DNA of 64,000 nt from the NCBI RefSeq assembly GCF_030269445.1, contig NZ_BSTJ01000001.1, forward strand, positions 707,898 through 771,897, given 5' to 3'. Position 1 is the stretch's first letter; each line of letters starts with the position of its first letter. The stretch is from Actinoallomurus iriomotensis (GTDB lineage: Bacteria > Actinomycetota > Actinomycetes > Streptosporangiales > Streptosporangiaceae). Positions 7,782 through 16,018 of this stretch are shown here, piece after piece. The translations under genes and the position numbers were made by a program. The notes under the pieces were generated by a model, which ran no database searches, was not told where the DNA came from, and saw only the letters and a program-made list of their open reading frames with translations.

Positions 7782-10700
7782 GTGTCCTTTCGCCACACCG
7801 CGCCGCCCCCGCGGTGGACGCCGAACCCGCCCCCGCGCGGCGCTCCGGCGACCCGTGGTGGACCCGGGGGGCGCTCGGGGGCGTGCTGCTCCTCGCGGCC
7901 CTCCTGTACGGCTGGGGCCTGTCGGGCTACGCCAACGAGTACTACTCCGCCGCGGTGCGCAGCGGCACGGAGAGCTGGAAGGCGTTCTTCTTCGGCTCGC
8001 TGGACTCCGCGTCGTTCATCACCGTGGACAAGCCGCCGATGGCGCTGTGGGTGCAGGAACTGACCGCACGGGTCATCGGGTTCGGGAGCTGGAGCCTGCT
8101 GCTGCCCGAAGTCGTCATGGGCGTCGCCGGGGTCTTCGTGCTGTACGTGACGGTGCGCCGCGTCTTCGGCCCGGTCGCCGGGCTGGTGGCCGCACTCGTG
8201 ATGGCGCTGACCCCGATCACGGTCGCGATCAACCGGGACAACAACCCCGACACGCTGCTGGTGCTGTTGCTGCTGCTCGCGGCGTGGGCGTGCCAGCGCG
8301 CCGTCGAGTCGGGCCGGCTGCGCTGGCTGCTCGCGTCGGCGTTCTTCCTGGGCTGCGGCTTCAACACCAAGATGCTCCAGGCGTACCTGCTGCTGCCGGC
8401 GCTGGCCCTCGTCTACCTGCTGTTCGCCCCGGGCGGCCGGCTACGCCGCGTGTGGCACCTCCTGGCGTCCGGGGTCGTCCTCGCGCTATCCAGTTTCTGG
8501 TGGATGGTCGTGGTAGACCTCATTCCGGCCTCCTCCCGCCCGTACATCGGCGGCAGCACGGACGGCACGGTCTGGGACCTGGTGATCGGCTACAACGGCC
8601 TCGGCCGGGTCACGGGCAACGAGGGCGGCGGCCCGGGCGGAGGCCGGGGCGGCCCGGGTGGGGGCCAGGGCGCGAGCTTCGCGGGCGCGTCCGGGCTGGG
8701 CCGGCTGTTCAACGACACGGTCGGCGGCCAGATCTCGTGGCTGCTGCCATTCGCGGCCCTCGTGCTGGTCGTGGGCATGGTGACCTTGTGGAAGCGCCCG
8801 CGCACGGACCTCGCGCGGGCCGCCGTCGTGCTGTGGGGCGGCTGGCTGGTGGTCCACTTCGTCATCTTCAGCTTCTCCGACGGCACGATGCACCCGTACT
8901 ACACGACCGCCCTCGCCCCGGCCGTGGGCGCACTGACCGGAATCGGCGGCACCCTGTCACTACGGGCGTACCGATCCTCGAGCCGCCGCCACGACGCGGC
9001 GTTCACCGGTGACGCCTCAGACGGGACGCTGGGCGGGAACGCCTCGGACGCGGCGCTGAGCCTCGGTTTCCCGGACACGGCACCGACCGGGCACGGCTCG
9101 GGCACAGCGCCGCGTGGCGACGCCTCAGACGCGGCACTCGCCGGGAGTTCCCCGGACACGGCACCGACCGGAGACGGCTCAAGCGGGGCACTGCGCGGCG
9201 ACGCCTCGACCGCGGCGCTCACCGAGAATTCCCCGGACCCGGCACCGACCGGGCACGGCTCGGGCATGCCGCTGGGTGGGTACGCCTCAGAGGTGGCGCC
9301 GGCCGAACGCGCTTCCGGCGCGGCGCTGAGCGTCCACCGTCGGACCTCCGCGAGTGCACCGGACACCGATTCGGCGGTACGGGCCGGGCGCACCGAAGAT
9401 GGCTGGGCCGACGACGGCCGGACGGTGGACGTCCGGGGCCGGGCCGGTCAGGGTGAGCCGGCTCGCACCGGCGGCGCATTCGGACCGGGCGTCTCTGCCC
9501 ACGACGGATACGGCCGGTGGAGCTCGGTCGCGTGGAGCTGGTCGCTGCCGCTGGGCGTCGCCGTCACGGGCGGCTGGTCGTTCGCCCTGCTGCGGCGGAC
9601 GCCGAGCTGGAACCCCTGGCTGTCGTGGACGGTGCTCACACTGACCGTGCTGGCGGTCGCAGGTTTGGTGGTGGCTCTCATCGGCGGCGCCTCCGGGCCG
9701 GGCCGGCGCGCTCCCCGCCACTCTCCGGCAGCTGCCCGACCGGGCACGGATCCGGCCGCCGCACGACCGGCGGCCGCCCACGGTCCTGCGGCGACGGTCG
9801 AACCCGGTCTGAACGGCCCATCCGCGTCGGCCACAACGCCCGGCTCCGCCCCGAACGGCCGGTCAACGTCGACAGCTGGATCAGCTCCCAACGACCCGTC
9901 GACATCGGCCACAACAGCTGGATCCGCCCCAGACGGCCCGTCGACGCCGGCCTCTACAGCTGGATCCGCCTTGGACGGCCGCTCAACGGCGGCCGCGACG
10001 CCCGGATCCGCTTCGGATGACCCGTCGGCGTCGGCCACGACCGCTGGATCCGTCGCGGACGGCCGGTCGACGCCGGCCACAACAGCTGGATCCGCCCCAG
10101 ACGGCCCGTCGGCGTCGACCACAACAGCTGGATCCGCCCCAGACGGCCGGTCGACGCCGGCCACAACAGCTGGATCCGCCGCGGACGGCTCGTTGGCGTC
10201 GGCCCCTGTCTGGCCCTCATCCAGCGAGGCCCCCGCATCCTCATCTGGCGGGGCGGGGCCGACGGCCTCGTCGGCGTCGGGCGGGTCCGACCGCACCGGC
10301 GGCTCCGTGAAGGCGGGCCTGCGGTCGAGACTGGGCCGGGTGGCCGCGGTCGCCGCGATCGTCGGCATGGTCGCGGGCCTGGCCGGCCCAGCGGCGTACG
10401 CGGTCTCCGCCGCCGCGTTCAGCTCCAACGGCACCAATCCCCTCGCGGGTCCGTCGGGCGGCTTCGGGATGTTCGGCGGCCCGGGGATGCGTGGCGGCAA
10501 CGGCCGGATTCCGGCGGGCGCGCGGCGGGCGATGGAGGACCTGTTCCCCGGCGGCATGCCGCCGGGCGGAGCCGGTGGTTCTGGCAACTCAGGCGCGCCG
10601 GGCATGCCGGGCCAAGCGCCCGGCGGCGGTACGGGCCGGCCCAACGGCGGACAGGGCGGCTTCCCCGGCGGAGGCGGAGGCTTCCCGGGACGGGGCGGCG

Positions 10701-11107
10701 GCTCCCCCGGCGGACGCTTCCCGGGCGGAGGCGGCCCGGGCGGCGAGGCGAGCGCTCAGCTCATCTCGTACCTGCAGAAGAACCGCGGCGGCGCCACCTG
10801 GCTCCTCGCGGTGTCCAGCGCCATGAGCGCGTCGTCGATCATCATCAAGACCGGTGAGCCGGTCATGGCCATGGGCGGCTTCACCGGTAGCGATCCGGCG
10901 ATGACCGTGTCGAAGCTCCAGCAGTACGTGAAGAGCGGGAAACTGCGCTTCGTGATGGTGGGCGGAGGCGGCCCGCCCGGCGGCAGCTCGGACGTGACCT
11001 CCTGGGTCACCAAGAACTGCCAGGCCGTGAAGGCATCGGAGTACGGCGGGACGTCGACCTCGTCGTCGCAGCAGCAGAACTCCCAGGGGCTCTATCGCTG
11101 CACCTGA
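7778..11107 (+). CDS. GT39-family (ArnT/PMT/YkcB-like) glycosyltransferase with repeat insertions
   Basis: A 1109-residue membrane glycosyltransferase. The N-terminal part has the GT39 pattern: a helix, then a periplasmic loop with ANEYYSAAVRSG, SLDSASFITVDKPP (Asp84 in the conserved DKPP) and NRDNNPDTLL, followed by a helical bundle. The C-terminal 110 residues (ISYLQKNRGG...) match the extra domain of YkcA/YkcB-like transferases. It probably moves the sugar made by the upstream GT2 enzyme onto an envelope acceptor. Family members are usually about 600-750 residues. The excess here is two Ser/Thr/Ala/Gly-rich repeat arrays and a glycine-rich loop between helices. The ATG at 7778 overlaps the previous stop (ATGA). 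Confidence 0.88.
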   Translation: MSVLSPHRAAPAVDAEPAPARRSGDPWWTRGALGGVLLLAALLYGWGLSGYANEYYSAAVRSGTESWKAFFFGSLDSASFITVDKPPMALWVQELTARVIGFGSWSLLLPEVVMGVAGVFVLYVTVRRVFGPVAGLVAALVMALTPITVAINRDNNPDTLLVLLLLLAAWACQRAVESGRLRWLLASAFFLGCGFNTKMLQAYLLLPALALVYLLFAPGGRLRRVWHLLASGVVLALSSFWWMVVVDLIPASSRPYIGGSTDGTVWDLVIGYNGLGRVTGNEGGGPGGGRGGPGGGQGASFAGASGLGRLFNDTVGGQISWLLPFAALVLVVGMVTLWKRPRTDLARAAVVLWGGWLVVHFVIFSFSDGTMHPYYTTALAPAVGALTGIGGTLSLRAYRSSSRRHDAAFTGDASDGTLGGNASDAALSLGFPDTAPTGHGSGTAPRGDASDAALAGSSPDTAPTGDGSSGALRGDASTAALTENSPDPAPTGHGSGMPLGGYASEVAPAERASGAALSVHRRTSASAPDTDSAVRAGRTEDGWADDGRTVDVRGRAGQGEPARTGGAFGPGVSAHDGYGRWSSVAWSWSLPLGVAVTGGWSFALLRRTPSWNPWLSWTVLTLTVLAVAGLVVALIGGASGPGRRAPRHSPAAARPGTDPAAARPAAAHGPAATVEPGLNGPSASATTPGSAPNGRSTSTAGSAPNDPSTSATTAGSAPDGPSTPASTAGSALDGRSTAAATPGSASDDPSASATTAGSVADGRSTPATTAGSAPDGPSASTTTAGSAPDGRSTPATTAGSAADGSLASAPVWPSSSEAPASSSGGAGPTASSASGGSDRTGGSVKAGLRSRLGRVAAVAAIVGMVAGLAGPAAYAVSAAAFSSNGTNPLAGPSGGFGMFGGPGMRGGNGRIPAGARRAMEDLFPGGMPPGGAGGSGNSGAPGMPGQAPGGGTGRPNGGQGGFPGGGGGFPGRGGGSPGGRFPGGGGPGGEASAQLISYLQKNRGGATWLLAVSSAMSASSIIIKTGEPVMAMGGFTGSDPAMTVSKLQQYVKSGKLRFVMVGGGGPPGGSSDVTSWVTKNCQAVKASEYGGTSTSSSQQQNSQGLYRCT
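9000..9290 (+). repeat. 81-bp in-frame tandem repeat inside the GT39 gene
   Basis: About 3.5 degenerate units of 81 bp (27 codons). The landmark CCGGACACGGCACCGACCG recurs near 9071 and 9152, and in altered form near 9233. The encoded units read roughly G-D-A-S-x-x-A-L ... P-D-T-A-P-T-G-x-G-S. The array lies in a hydrophilic loop between membrane segments. Confidence 0.85.
9820..10200 (+). repeat. 42-bp in-frame minisatellite inside the GT39 gene
   Basis: Eight to nine units of exactly 42 bp (14 codons). The anchor GGATC recurs at 9878, 9920, 9962, 10004, 10046, 10088, 10130 and 10172, always 42 bases apart. The encoded unit is approximately S-A-T-T-A-G-S-A-P-D-G-P-S-T. Several other reading frames stay open across the array only because of the repeat. 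Confidence 0.95.
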
Positions 11108-11640
11108 GGGGCTTCTCCACCCCGCCGTCCCGCTGGGCGGCGCCCGGCCGGCACCATGCCGCCTGAGCGCCGCCCAGCCGACGTATTACCGGACCCGGAA
11201 TCACCTCAGCGTCCCCACGCGCGAGGCCTTCGCCCGACACCGCTCCACCCGAACGACCGCCCTGCCCGACGACCACCGCGTGTACGGCCTGAACACACTC
11301 GATCGGCGCACCGGCTACAGGCGGCGTCCAGGACGATCTCGCTGCGCTGTTCAGGCGGAACGGAATTGCGTCGACACGCGCGAACACGGTCCGCGACCGA
11401 CCGTTTACTATTCTGACACACCGCCTTTGTGACCGGCGCGCCGATCGCTTCGTCGCAGGTAAACACGATCGCTTCGTGGCCGCATCCGGTCAACGCCGGG
11501 GAAGGTCAAGTAAAGAGCACGTCACACGCTCATGACGACTGGTCACCTACCCCCAGGTTTCTCGTCCATGGGACTTCTCACCATCGGCGACGACCATTAG
11601 CATCGCAGCACTGAACACCGTGGGCAGAAGGGTGCCGACG
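11108..11640. other. Intergenic region without a supported gene
   Basis: The 533 bases between the GT39 gene and the next small gene have lower GC than the flanks. Short open frames exist on both strands (for example 11156-11416 plus and 11206-11493 minus), but none shows codon bias, a family signature or a convincing ribosome site. I see no tRNA or clear terminator. Confidence 0.6.
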
Positions 11641-11943
11641 ATGGCGGGACTTTTGTTTGACAACCCGTTCTATGGAAAGCTCGCCCAGGCTGTAAATGGC
11701 GTCAGGAAGGACGCCATTGATCTTGAACGAATGCTCAACAGATCGTTCGAGACGGCTCAACGAGCACAGCTGAACGCGGGCTACGAGAACCACGTGGACA
11801 CCCAGCGCAGACAGCTCCGGTGGGCTCTCATCAGCATTGTCCAGGCTGCTGAGGACGCTCTGCAGAACACCCCGACGAAGGTCACGGCTGAGGAAGCCGC
11901 CGTCGGAGGCAAGGGCCCGTACGGCGCACCGAGTTTCTGGTGA
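11641..11943 (+). CDS. Small hypothetical protein
   Basis: A 100-residue protein with no family I recognise. It begins MAGLLFDNPFYGKLAQAVNG and is largely helical and soluble. The middle is rich in Gln, Asn and Arg (NRSFETAQRAQLNAGYENH) and the end is glycine-rich (VGGKGPYGAPSFW). The ATG at 11641 is preferred over upstream in-frame GTG codons at 11620 and 11632, because AGAAGGG (11625-11631) lies at good spacing. Its codon use is noticeably less GC-extreme at third positions than its neighbours, suggesting recent acquisition or weak selection. It stands alone between the glycosyltransferase and the convergent peptide-transport operon. Confidence 0.6.
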   Translation: MAGLLFDNPFYGKLAQAVNGVRKDAIDLERMLNRSFETAQRAQLNAGYENHVDTQRRQLRWALISIVQAAEDALQNTPTKVTAEEAAVGGKGPYGAPSFW

Positions 11944-12076
11944 GCGTCCGAGCTCACCCGCCGCGCCCGCCGACCAGCCGAAAGTAACGGTGGCGTCCCT
12001 CGGGGAGCGAGCCGCCGGCGGCCCACCGTCATCCGCCAACGACACGTACGGCCGGCGAAACGCACGCTCGCCTGGA

Positions 12077-12218
12077 CGCCGGTTTCGGCGGCAACCCGCG
12101 AAGGCCGGTGCGGAGGTCCGGCGGGTCGACGCCGAGTCCGACGGCAACCCAAAGGCCAATGCGGGTCCGGCGGGGTCGATGCCGGTTTCGGCGGGGACCT
12201 GCGGAGGTCGGGGCGGGG
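12077..12218. repeat. 50-bp intergenic tandem repeat
   Basis: About 2.8 imperfect units of 50-53 bp begin at 12077, 12130 and 12180. Each unit starts (C/T)GCCGxxTxCGxCGG and ends CGGCGGGGTCGA or similar. The array fills most of the roughly 300-bp gap between the small orphan gene and the stop of the peptide-binding protein gene. No gene is seen in the gap. Confidence 0.8.
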
Positions 12219-12245
12219 TTTCAGCGTTTCTGACCGATGGGTCGG

Positions 12246-14165
12246 TCATCGGCGGAAGCCGACATCCGGCCATGCCGGCGTGGAAAGGCCGAAGGCGCCC
12301 CAGTTCACCAGGGACTGGCGCGTCGGGACGATCTGCGGGCGTTGGTACAAGGTCACCGAGTGCACCTCATTCCAGATCAGCCGGTCGGCTTCGTTCGCGT
12401 ATCGGCGGGCTTTCGCCGGGTTCAGTTCCTCCGTGGCCCGGTCGAGAAGGGTGTCGATCGGCGCAGAGCCGATTCGGGCGACGTTCTGCCGGACGTCGTT
12501 TCCGTGTGGTCTGCCGTAGATCGGCCCCAGGTTGGAGATGGGGAACGGGCCGCCGATCCAGGAGAACGGTGCGAGGTCGTACGCGCCCGGAATGAGATAG
12601 CGGTCGAAGAAGTCGCTGTCGGGCACCGGCCGCAGTTCCACCCGTACACCCACGCGGCCCAGCATGACCTGGATCAGTTCACCGCTCTGGCGGCCGGTCG
12701 CCGCGCTCGCCGGGTAGACATAGCGCAGCGTCAGCGGGCGGCCGTTTGTCAGCCGGGTCGGGCCGCGCGTTCGCCGGCCTGCCTGGTCCAGCAGACGTCC
12801 GGCAGCCGCCGGATCGTAGGTGCCGAGGTCGCCCGTGTTGTCCTGGTAGCCCTCCTGGGTGTTGACGAAGGCGTGATCGTTCAGGAGGCGTACCGGCCAG
12901 TCCAGGCCGGCCAGCGCCGATCGGGCGAGCGCGCGGCGGTCGATGGCCATCGCCACGGCCCGGCGTACGTTCGCGTCGGCCAGGGCGGGGGCCGCGCCGT
13001 TGAAGGTGAGCTGGCTGAAGTCCGGGCCGGCCGCCCGGCGGACGCCCGTGCCGGGGACCTGCCGCGCGCGCCGGTACGCCGCAGCGTCCGCGCCCGCGTC
13101 GAACGCGTCGATCTCACCGCTCGCGAACGCCCCCGGCATGGCGTCGCGCGCGAGGTACCGGAAGACGACGCGGTCGAGCCGGGCCCGGGGCCCCCACCAG
13201 CGGGTGTCACGGACGATCGTGATGGCCTGGGCGGTGTGGTCGATGCCCTCGGGCCGGAACGGACCGGCGGTGACCGGAAGACGGTCTGACCACGCACGGT
13301 CCCAGGCCGACGGGTCGCCGATCGTCTCGGCCGGGTACAGCGGGCTGAACAGGCTCCGCCACTCCCCGAACGGCCGGTCGAACGTCACCACGACCTGCCG
13401 GTCGTTCACCCCGCGGGCGACCTGCCGAATCCGGTCGTACCCGGTGGAAGTGGTGATCTGGTACGCGCCGTCGCGGCCGCGGCAGGCGCGCCACAGCGCA
13501 CGGAAATCGCGGTAGCCGAGTGGTGTGCCGTCGGACCAGCGGGCCTTCGGGTTGAGATCGTAGGTGACGACCTGTCTCGGCTTCCTGCGGGTGACCTCCG
13601 CGCGCACCAGGTAGGACGGGTCGGCGGCGACCCTCCCCCGCTGGTCGGAGCGGAACAGCCAGGGCATCAGCGCGCCGAGGATCCGCGCCGTGTCGAGGTC
13701 GGCGCCGCCCAGGTGCCAGTAGTTCCACTGGGTGGGAAACTCCGTAGTCGCCAGCCGCAGCGTGCCCCCGTCCCGTACGCGTTCACGCGGCGTCGGGGCG
13801 ATGTCGTACGCGCCGATCGGGGACAGCGGCCTCGCGGGCCCGTGCACCGGCGCACATGCGGTGGTGAGCAGCAAGAGCAGCACGACCGACGCGGATCTCC
13901 GCCTCGGCGACCCGGAGCCATGGGCGAGCCGGCCGAGGACCACCAGAAACGGCCGGCGTTCCGACGCGACTCCAAGCCGTCGCCACGACATGCACACGGA
14001 CGTGAACAGCAAGAACAGCCCGACCGACACGGACCTCAGCCCCGACGACCCGAAGCCACCCACGAGCCGGCCGAGGACCACCAGAAACAGCCGCCAATCC
14101 GACGAGGCTCCAGGCCGTCGCGACGACGTGCGCAGTAAGGACAGCGCGAGCGGTGGGGGTCTCAT
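12246..14165 (-). CDS. Peptide/oligopeptide ABC transporter substrate-binding lipoprotein
   Basis: A 639-residue extracytoplasmic solute-binding protein of family 5 (DppA/OppA type). The fold begins at RDGGTLRLATTEFPTQWNYWH; NPKARWSDGTPLGYRDF and NVRRAVAMAIDRRALARS are signature stretches. The ATG at 14165 overlaps the stop of the ATPase gene (ATGA). From that start the N-terminus is about 105 residues and holds two hydrophobic, signal-like segments, created by a 138-bp tandem duplication. Only the second ends in a convincing lipobox (LLLTTAC). A start at 13991 (MSWRRLGV) would give a normal lipoprotein signal, so the true start is uncertain. It is the last gene of a leftward operon with two permeases and a double ATPase. 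Confidence 0.9.
   Translation of the reverse strand: MRPPPLALSLLRTSSRRPGASSDWRLFLVVLGRLVGGFGSSGLRSVSVGLFLLFTSVCMSWRRLGVASERRPFLVVLGRLAHGSGSPRRRSASVVLLLLLTTACAPVHGPARPLSPIGAYDIAPTPRERVRDGGTLRLATTEFPTQWNYWHLGGADLDTARILGALMPWLFRSDQRGRVAADPSYLVRAEVTRRKPRQVVTYDLNPKARWSDGTPLGYRDFRALWRACRGRDGAYQITTSTGYDRIRQVARGVNDRQVVVTFDRPFGEWRSLFSPLYPAETIGDPSAWDRAWSDRLPVTAGPFRPEGIDHTAQAITIVRDTRWWGPRARLDRVVFRYLARDAMPGAFASGEIDAFDAGADAAAYRRARQVPGTGVRRAAGPDFSQLTFNGAAPALADANVRRAVAMAIDRRALARSALAGLDWPVRLLNDHAFVNTQEGYQDNTGDLGTYDPAAAGRLLDQAGRRTRGPTRLTNGRPLTLRYVYPASAATGRQSGELIQVMLGRVGVRVELRPVPDSDFFDRYLIPGAYDLAPFSWIGGPFPISNLGPIYGRPHGNDVRQNVARIGSAPIDTLLDRATEELNPAKARRYANEADRLIWNEVHSVTLYQRPQIVPTRQSLVNWGAFGLSTPAWPDVGFRR
13853..14130 (-). 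repeat. 138-bp in-frame tandem duplication of a signal-peptide region
   Basis: Two diverged copies lie 138 bases apart (46 codons). For example CGAGCCGGCCGAGGACCACC starts at 13925 and again at 14063, and AGCAAGA at 13870 and 14008. Both copies encode FLVVLGRL...SV.L.L.. plus a cysteine, so the substrate-binding protein carries two tandem signal-like segments. Confidence 0.88.
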
Positions 14166-16018
14166 CGCGGTTCTCCTTGGCTGGGGAAGTGGCAGGCCAC
14201 GGCGTGGTCGGGGGCGAGATGGCGGAGGGCGGGATCCTGCTCGGCGCATCGGCGGCGGCTCGGTGCGGCCAGTGCCGGGAACACCGGGCAGCGGGTGCGG
14301 AACGGGCAGCCGCCGCGTGGGTCGGGTGGCGGATCCCCCACCGCCCGGCCGGGCCACGGACCCTCTACCGCCCGGCCGGGCCACGAATCCCCTACCGCCC
14401 GGCTGGGCCACGGACCCTCTACCGCCCGGCCGGGCCACGAATCCCCTACCGTCCGGCCGGGCCGCTCACGGGGTGGAGGCGAAGGCGGGACGGCGTCGAG
14501 GAGTGTCCGGGTGTACGGGTGGGCGGGTGTGCCGTACACCGCGCCGGCGTCGCCGAGCTCCACGATGCGTCCGCGGCGCATGACGGCGACGCGGTCGGCC
14601 AGCAGGCGGAGGACGGCCAGGTCGTGCGCGGCGATCACGTAGGCCAGGCCCAGGCGGGTCTTCAGGCCGCGCAGCAGTGCGACGACGCCGGCCTGGGTGG
14701 AGACGTCGAGAGCCGAGAACGGTTCGTCGAGCAGCAGGAGCCGCGGGTCGAGGGCGAGCGCACGGGCGATGCCGACGCGCTGACGCTGCCCGCCGGACAG
14801 TTCGTCCGGCCGGCGCGCGGCATGCGCGGGGTCGAGCCCGACGAGGTGCAGGAGGTCGGGGACGCGGGCGGCGATCTCCGACCGGCGGCGGCCGTGCGCG
14901 CGGAGTGGTTCGGCGAGGATGGCGCCCGCCGTCATGCGCGGATCGAGGGCGTGGCCCTGGAAGACCAGTTGCAGGTCGCGGCGGAGTTCCCGGCGTTGCG
15001 CGGCGGACAGGCTCGCGGCGTCACGGCCGAACACCACGCCGGTACGGAGGGCGGCGATCTCCTTGAGCGTGGTCGTCTTGCCGCACCCGGACTCGCCCAC
15101 CAGGCCCAGCGCCTCGCCCGCCCGGACGTCGAAGCCGACGCCGTCGACGGCACGCATCCGCCGCCGCGCCACGCCTCGGGCCGGATACTCCTTGACCAAA
15201 CCGTGAACCGCGAGGACGGTCGGTGCGTTCGCCCTGCCGCCCGTATGGCCGAGGCGGGGAACGGAGCGGAGCAGCGCGGGGGCCGCACGGGGCATGGAAG
15301 GGCCGGTCAAGGCCGTCGCGGCCGGGCCGATCCGGGCCGTACGGCCCGCGCGCATCACCATGATCCGGTCGGCTCGCTCGACGGCGAGCCCGAGGTCGTG
15401 GGTGATGAGGATGAGGGCCGCGCCCGTACGGCGCTGAACGGTCCGGAGGGTGTCGAGGACCCGGGCCCGCACCGGCGGGTCGAGACCGGCGGTCGGCTCG
15501 TCGGCGACGATCACGTACGGGTCGGCGGCCATCGCCACGGCGATCATCGCCCGGCGGCTCTGGCCGCCGGAGAGCTGATGCGGGTACGCGCGGGCGACCG
15601 CGGCGGCGTCCTGGATGCCGGCGAGGCGCAGCAGCCCGACCGCCCGCGCGGCCGCCGCGCGCCTGGACACGCGGCGGTGGGCACGGACCGCCTCGGCGAT
15701 CTGCGCGCCGATCCGGTGGACGGGAGTGAAGGCGGGGTCCTGGAAGACCAGCGCGATCTCCTTGCTGCGGACGGCGGCGAGGTCGCGTTCGGGTAGGCCG
15801 AGGAGCTCGCGCCCGCGGAGCCGCACCGAGCCCTGGATTCGCGCGGACGCGGGCAGCAGACCGGCGAGGGCCAGGGCGGTCGCGGACTTGCCGGCGCCGG
15901 ACTCGCCGACGACGGCGAACACCTCTCCCGGCGCCACCCCGAACGCCACGCCCCGCACCGCGCGAACCCCGCCCGCGAACGTGACGCCCAACCCCGACAC
16001 CTCCAAGACCGCGGTCAT
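14162..16018 (-). CDS. Fused peptide ABC transporter ATPase (DppD-DppF type)
   Basis: A 618-residue protein with two complete ABC ATPase domains. Domain 1 has GESGAGKSATA (Walker A), LSGGQSRR and VIVADEPTAGLD. Domain 2, from about residue 270, has GESGCGKTTT, LSGGQRQRVGIARAL and LLLLDEPFSALD. The C-terminus carries the oligopeptide-transporter cysteine segment CPFRTRCPVF...RRRC. It energises import by the two permeases encoded upstream. Its ATG overlaps the permease stop by 4 bases, and its stop overlaps the binding-protein start. Just before the cysteine segment is a tandem-repeat insertion of 9-residue units (WPGRAVEGP / WPGRAVGDS), absent from normal family members as I know them. Confidence 0.92.
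   Translation of the reverse strand: MTAVLEVSGLGVTFAGGVRAVRGVAFGVAPGEVFAVVGESGAGKSATALALAGLLPASARIQGSVRLRGRELLGLPERDLAAVRSKEIALVFQDPAFTPVHRIGAQIAEAVRAHRRVSRRAAAARAVGLLRLAGIQDAAAVARAYPHQLSGGQSRRAMIAVAMAADPYVIVADEPTAGLDPPVRARVLDTLRTVQRRTGAALILITHDLGLAVERADRIMVMRAGRTARIGPAATALTGPSMPRAAPALLRSVPRLGHTGGRANAPTVLAVHGLVKEYPARGVARRRMRAVDGVGFDVRAGEALGLVGESGCGKTTTLKEIAALRTGVVFGRDAASLSAAQRRELRRDLQLVFQGHALDPRMTAGAILAEPLRAHGRRRSEIAARVPDLLHLVGLDPAHAARRPDELSGGQRQRVGIARALALDPRLLLLDEPFSALDVSTQAGVVALLRGLKTRLGLAYVIAAHDLAVLRLLADRVAVMRRGRIVELGDAGAVYGTPAHPYTRTLLDAVPPSPPPRERPGRTVGDSWPGRAVEGPWPSRAVGDSWPGRAVEGPWPGRAVGDPPPDPRGGCPFRTRCPVFPALAAPSRRRCAEQDPALRHLAPDHAVACHFPSQGEPR
14332..14474 (-). repeat. 27-bp (54-bp higher-order) minisatellite in the ATPase gene
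   Basis: Five units of 27 bp start at 14340, 14367, 14394, 14421 and 14448, each ACCGCCCGGCCGGGCCACG plus an alternating tail (GACCCTCT or AATCCCCT). The alternation gives a 54-bp higher-order period. It is in frame with the ATPase gene and encodes 9-residue units. Confidence 0.95.

Noticed and set aside
4141-7796. Antisense open frames opposite the two-component system and GT2 gene
   Set aside because: Shadows of strongly supported plus-strand genes with clear domains.
9448-10644. Minus-strand frame of about 400 codons across the GT39 repeat arrays
   Set aside because: Stays open only because the 42-bp unit has no stop in that frame; the product is a repeat artefact.
11578-12595. Open frames overlapping the small orphan gene and the 50-bp repeat (231 codons minus, 252 codons plus)
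   Set aside because: Arg/Pro/Ala-rich products that cross repeats and the binding-protein gene; no support.
12237-13289. 350-codon plus-strand frame opposite the peptide-binding lipoprotein
   Set aside because: Shadow of the solute-binding protein gene; no independent support.
14332-14474. CRISPR array (27-bp spaced repeats)
   Set aside because: Contiguous 27-bp units in a coding frame with no spacers and no cas genes nearby.
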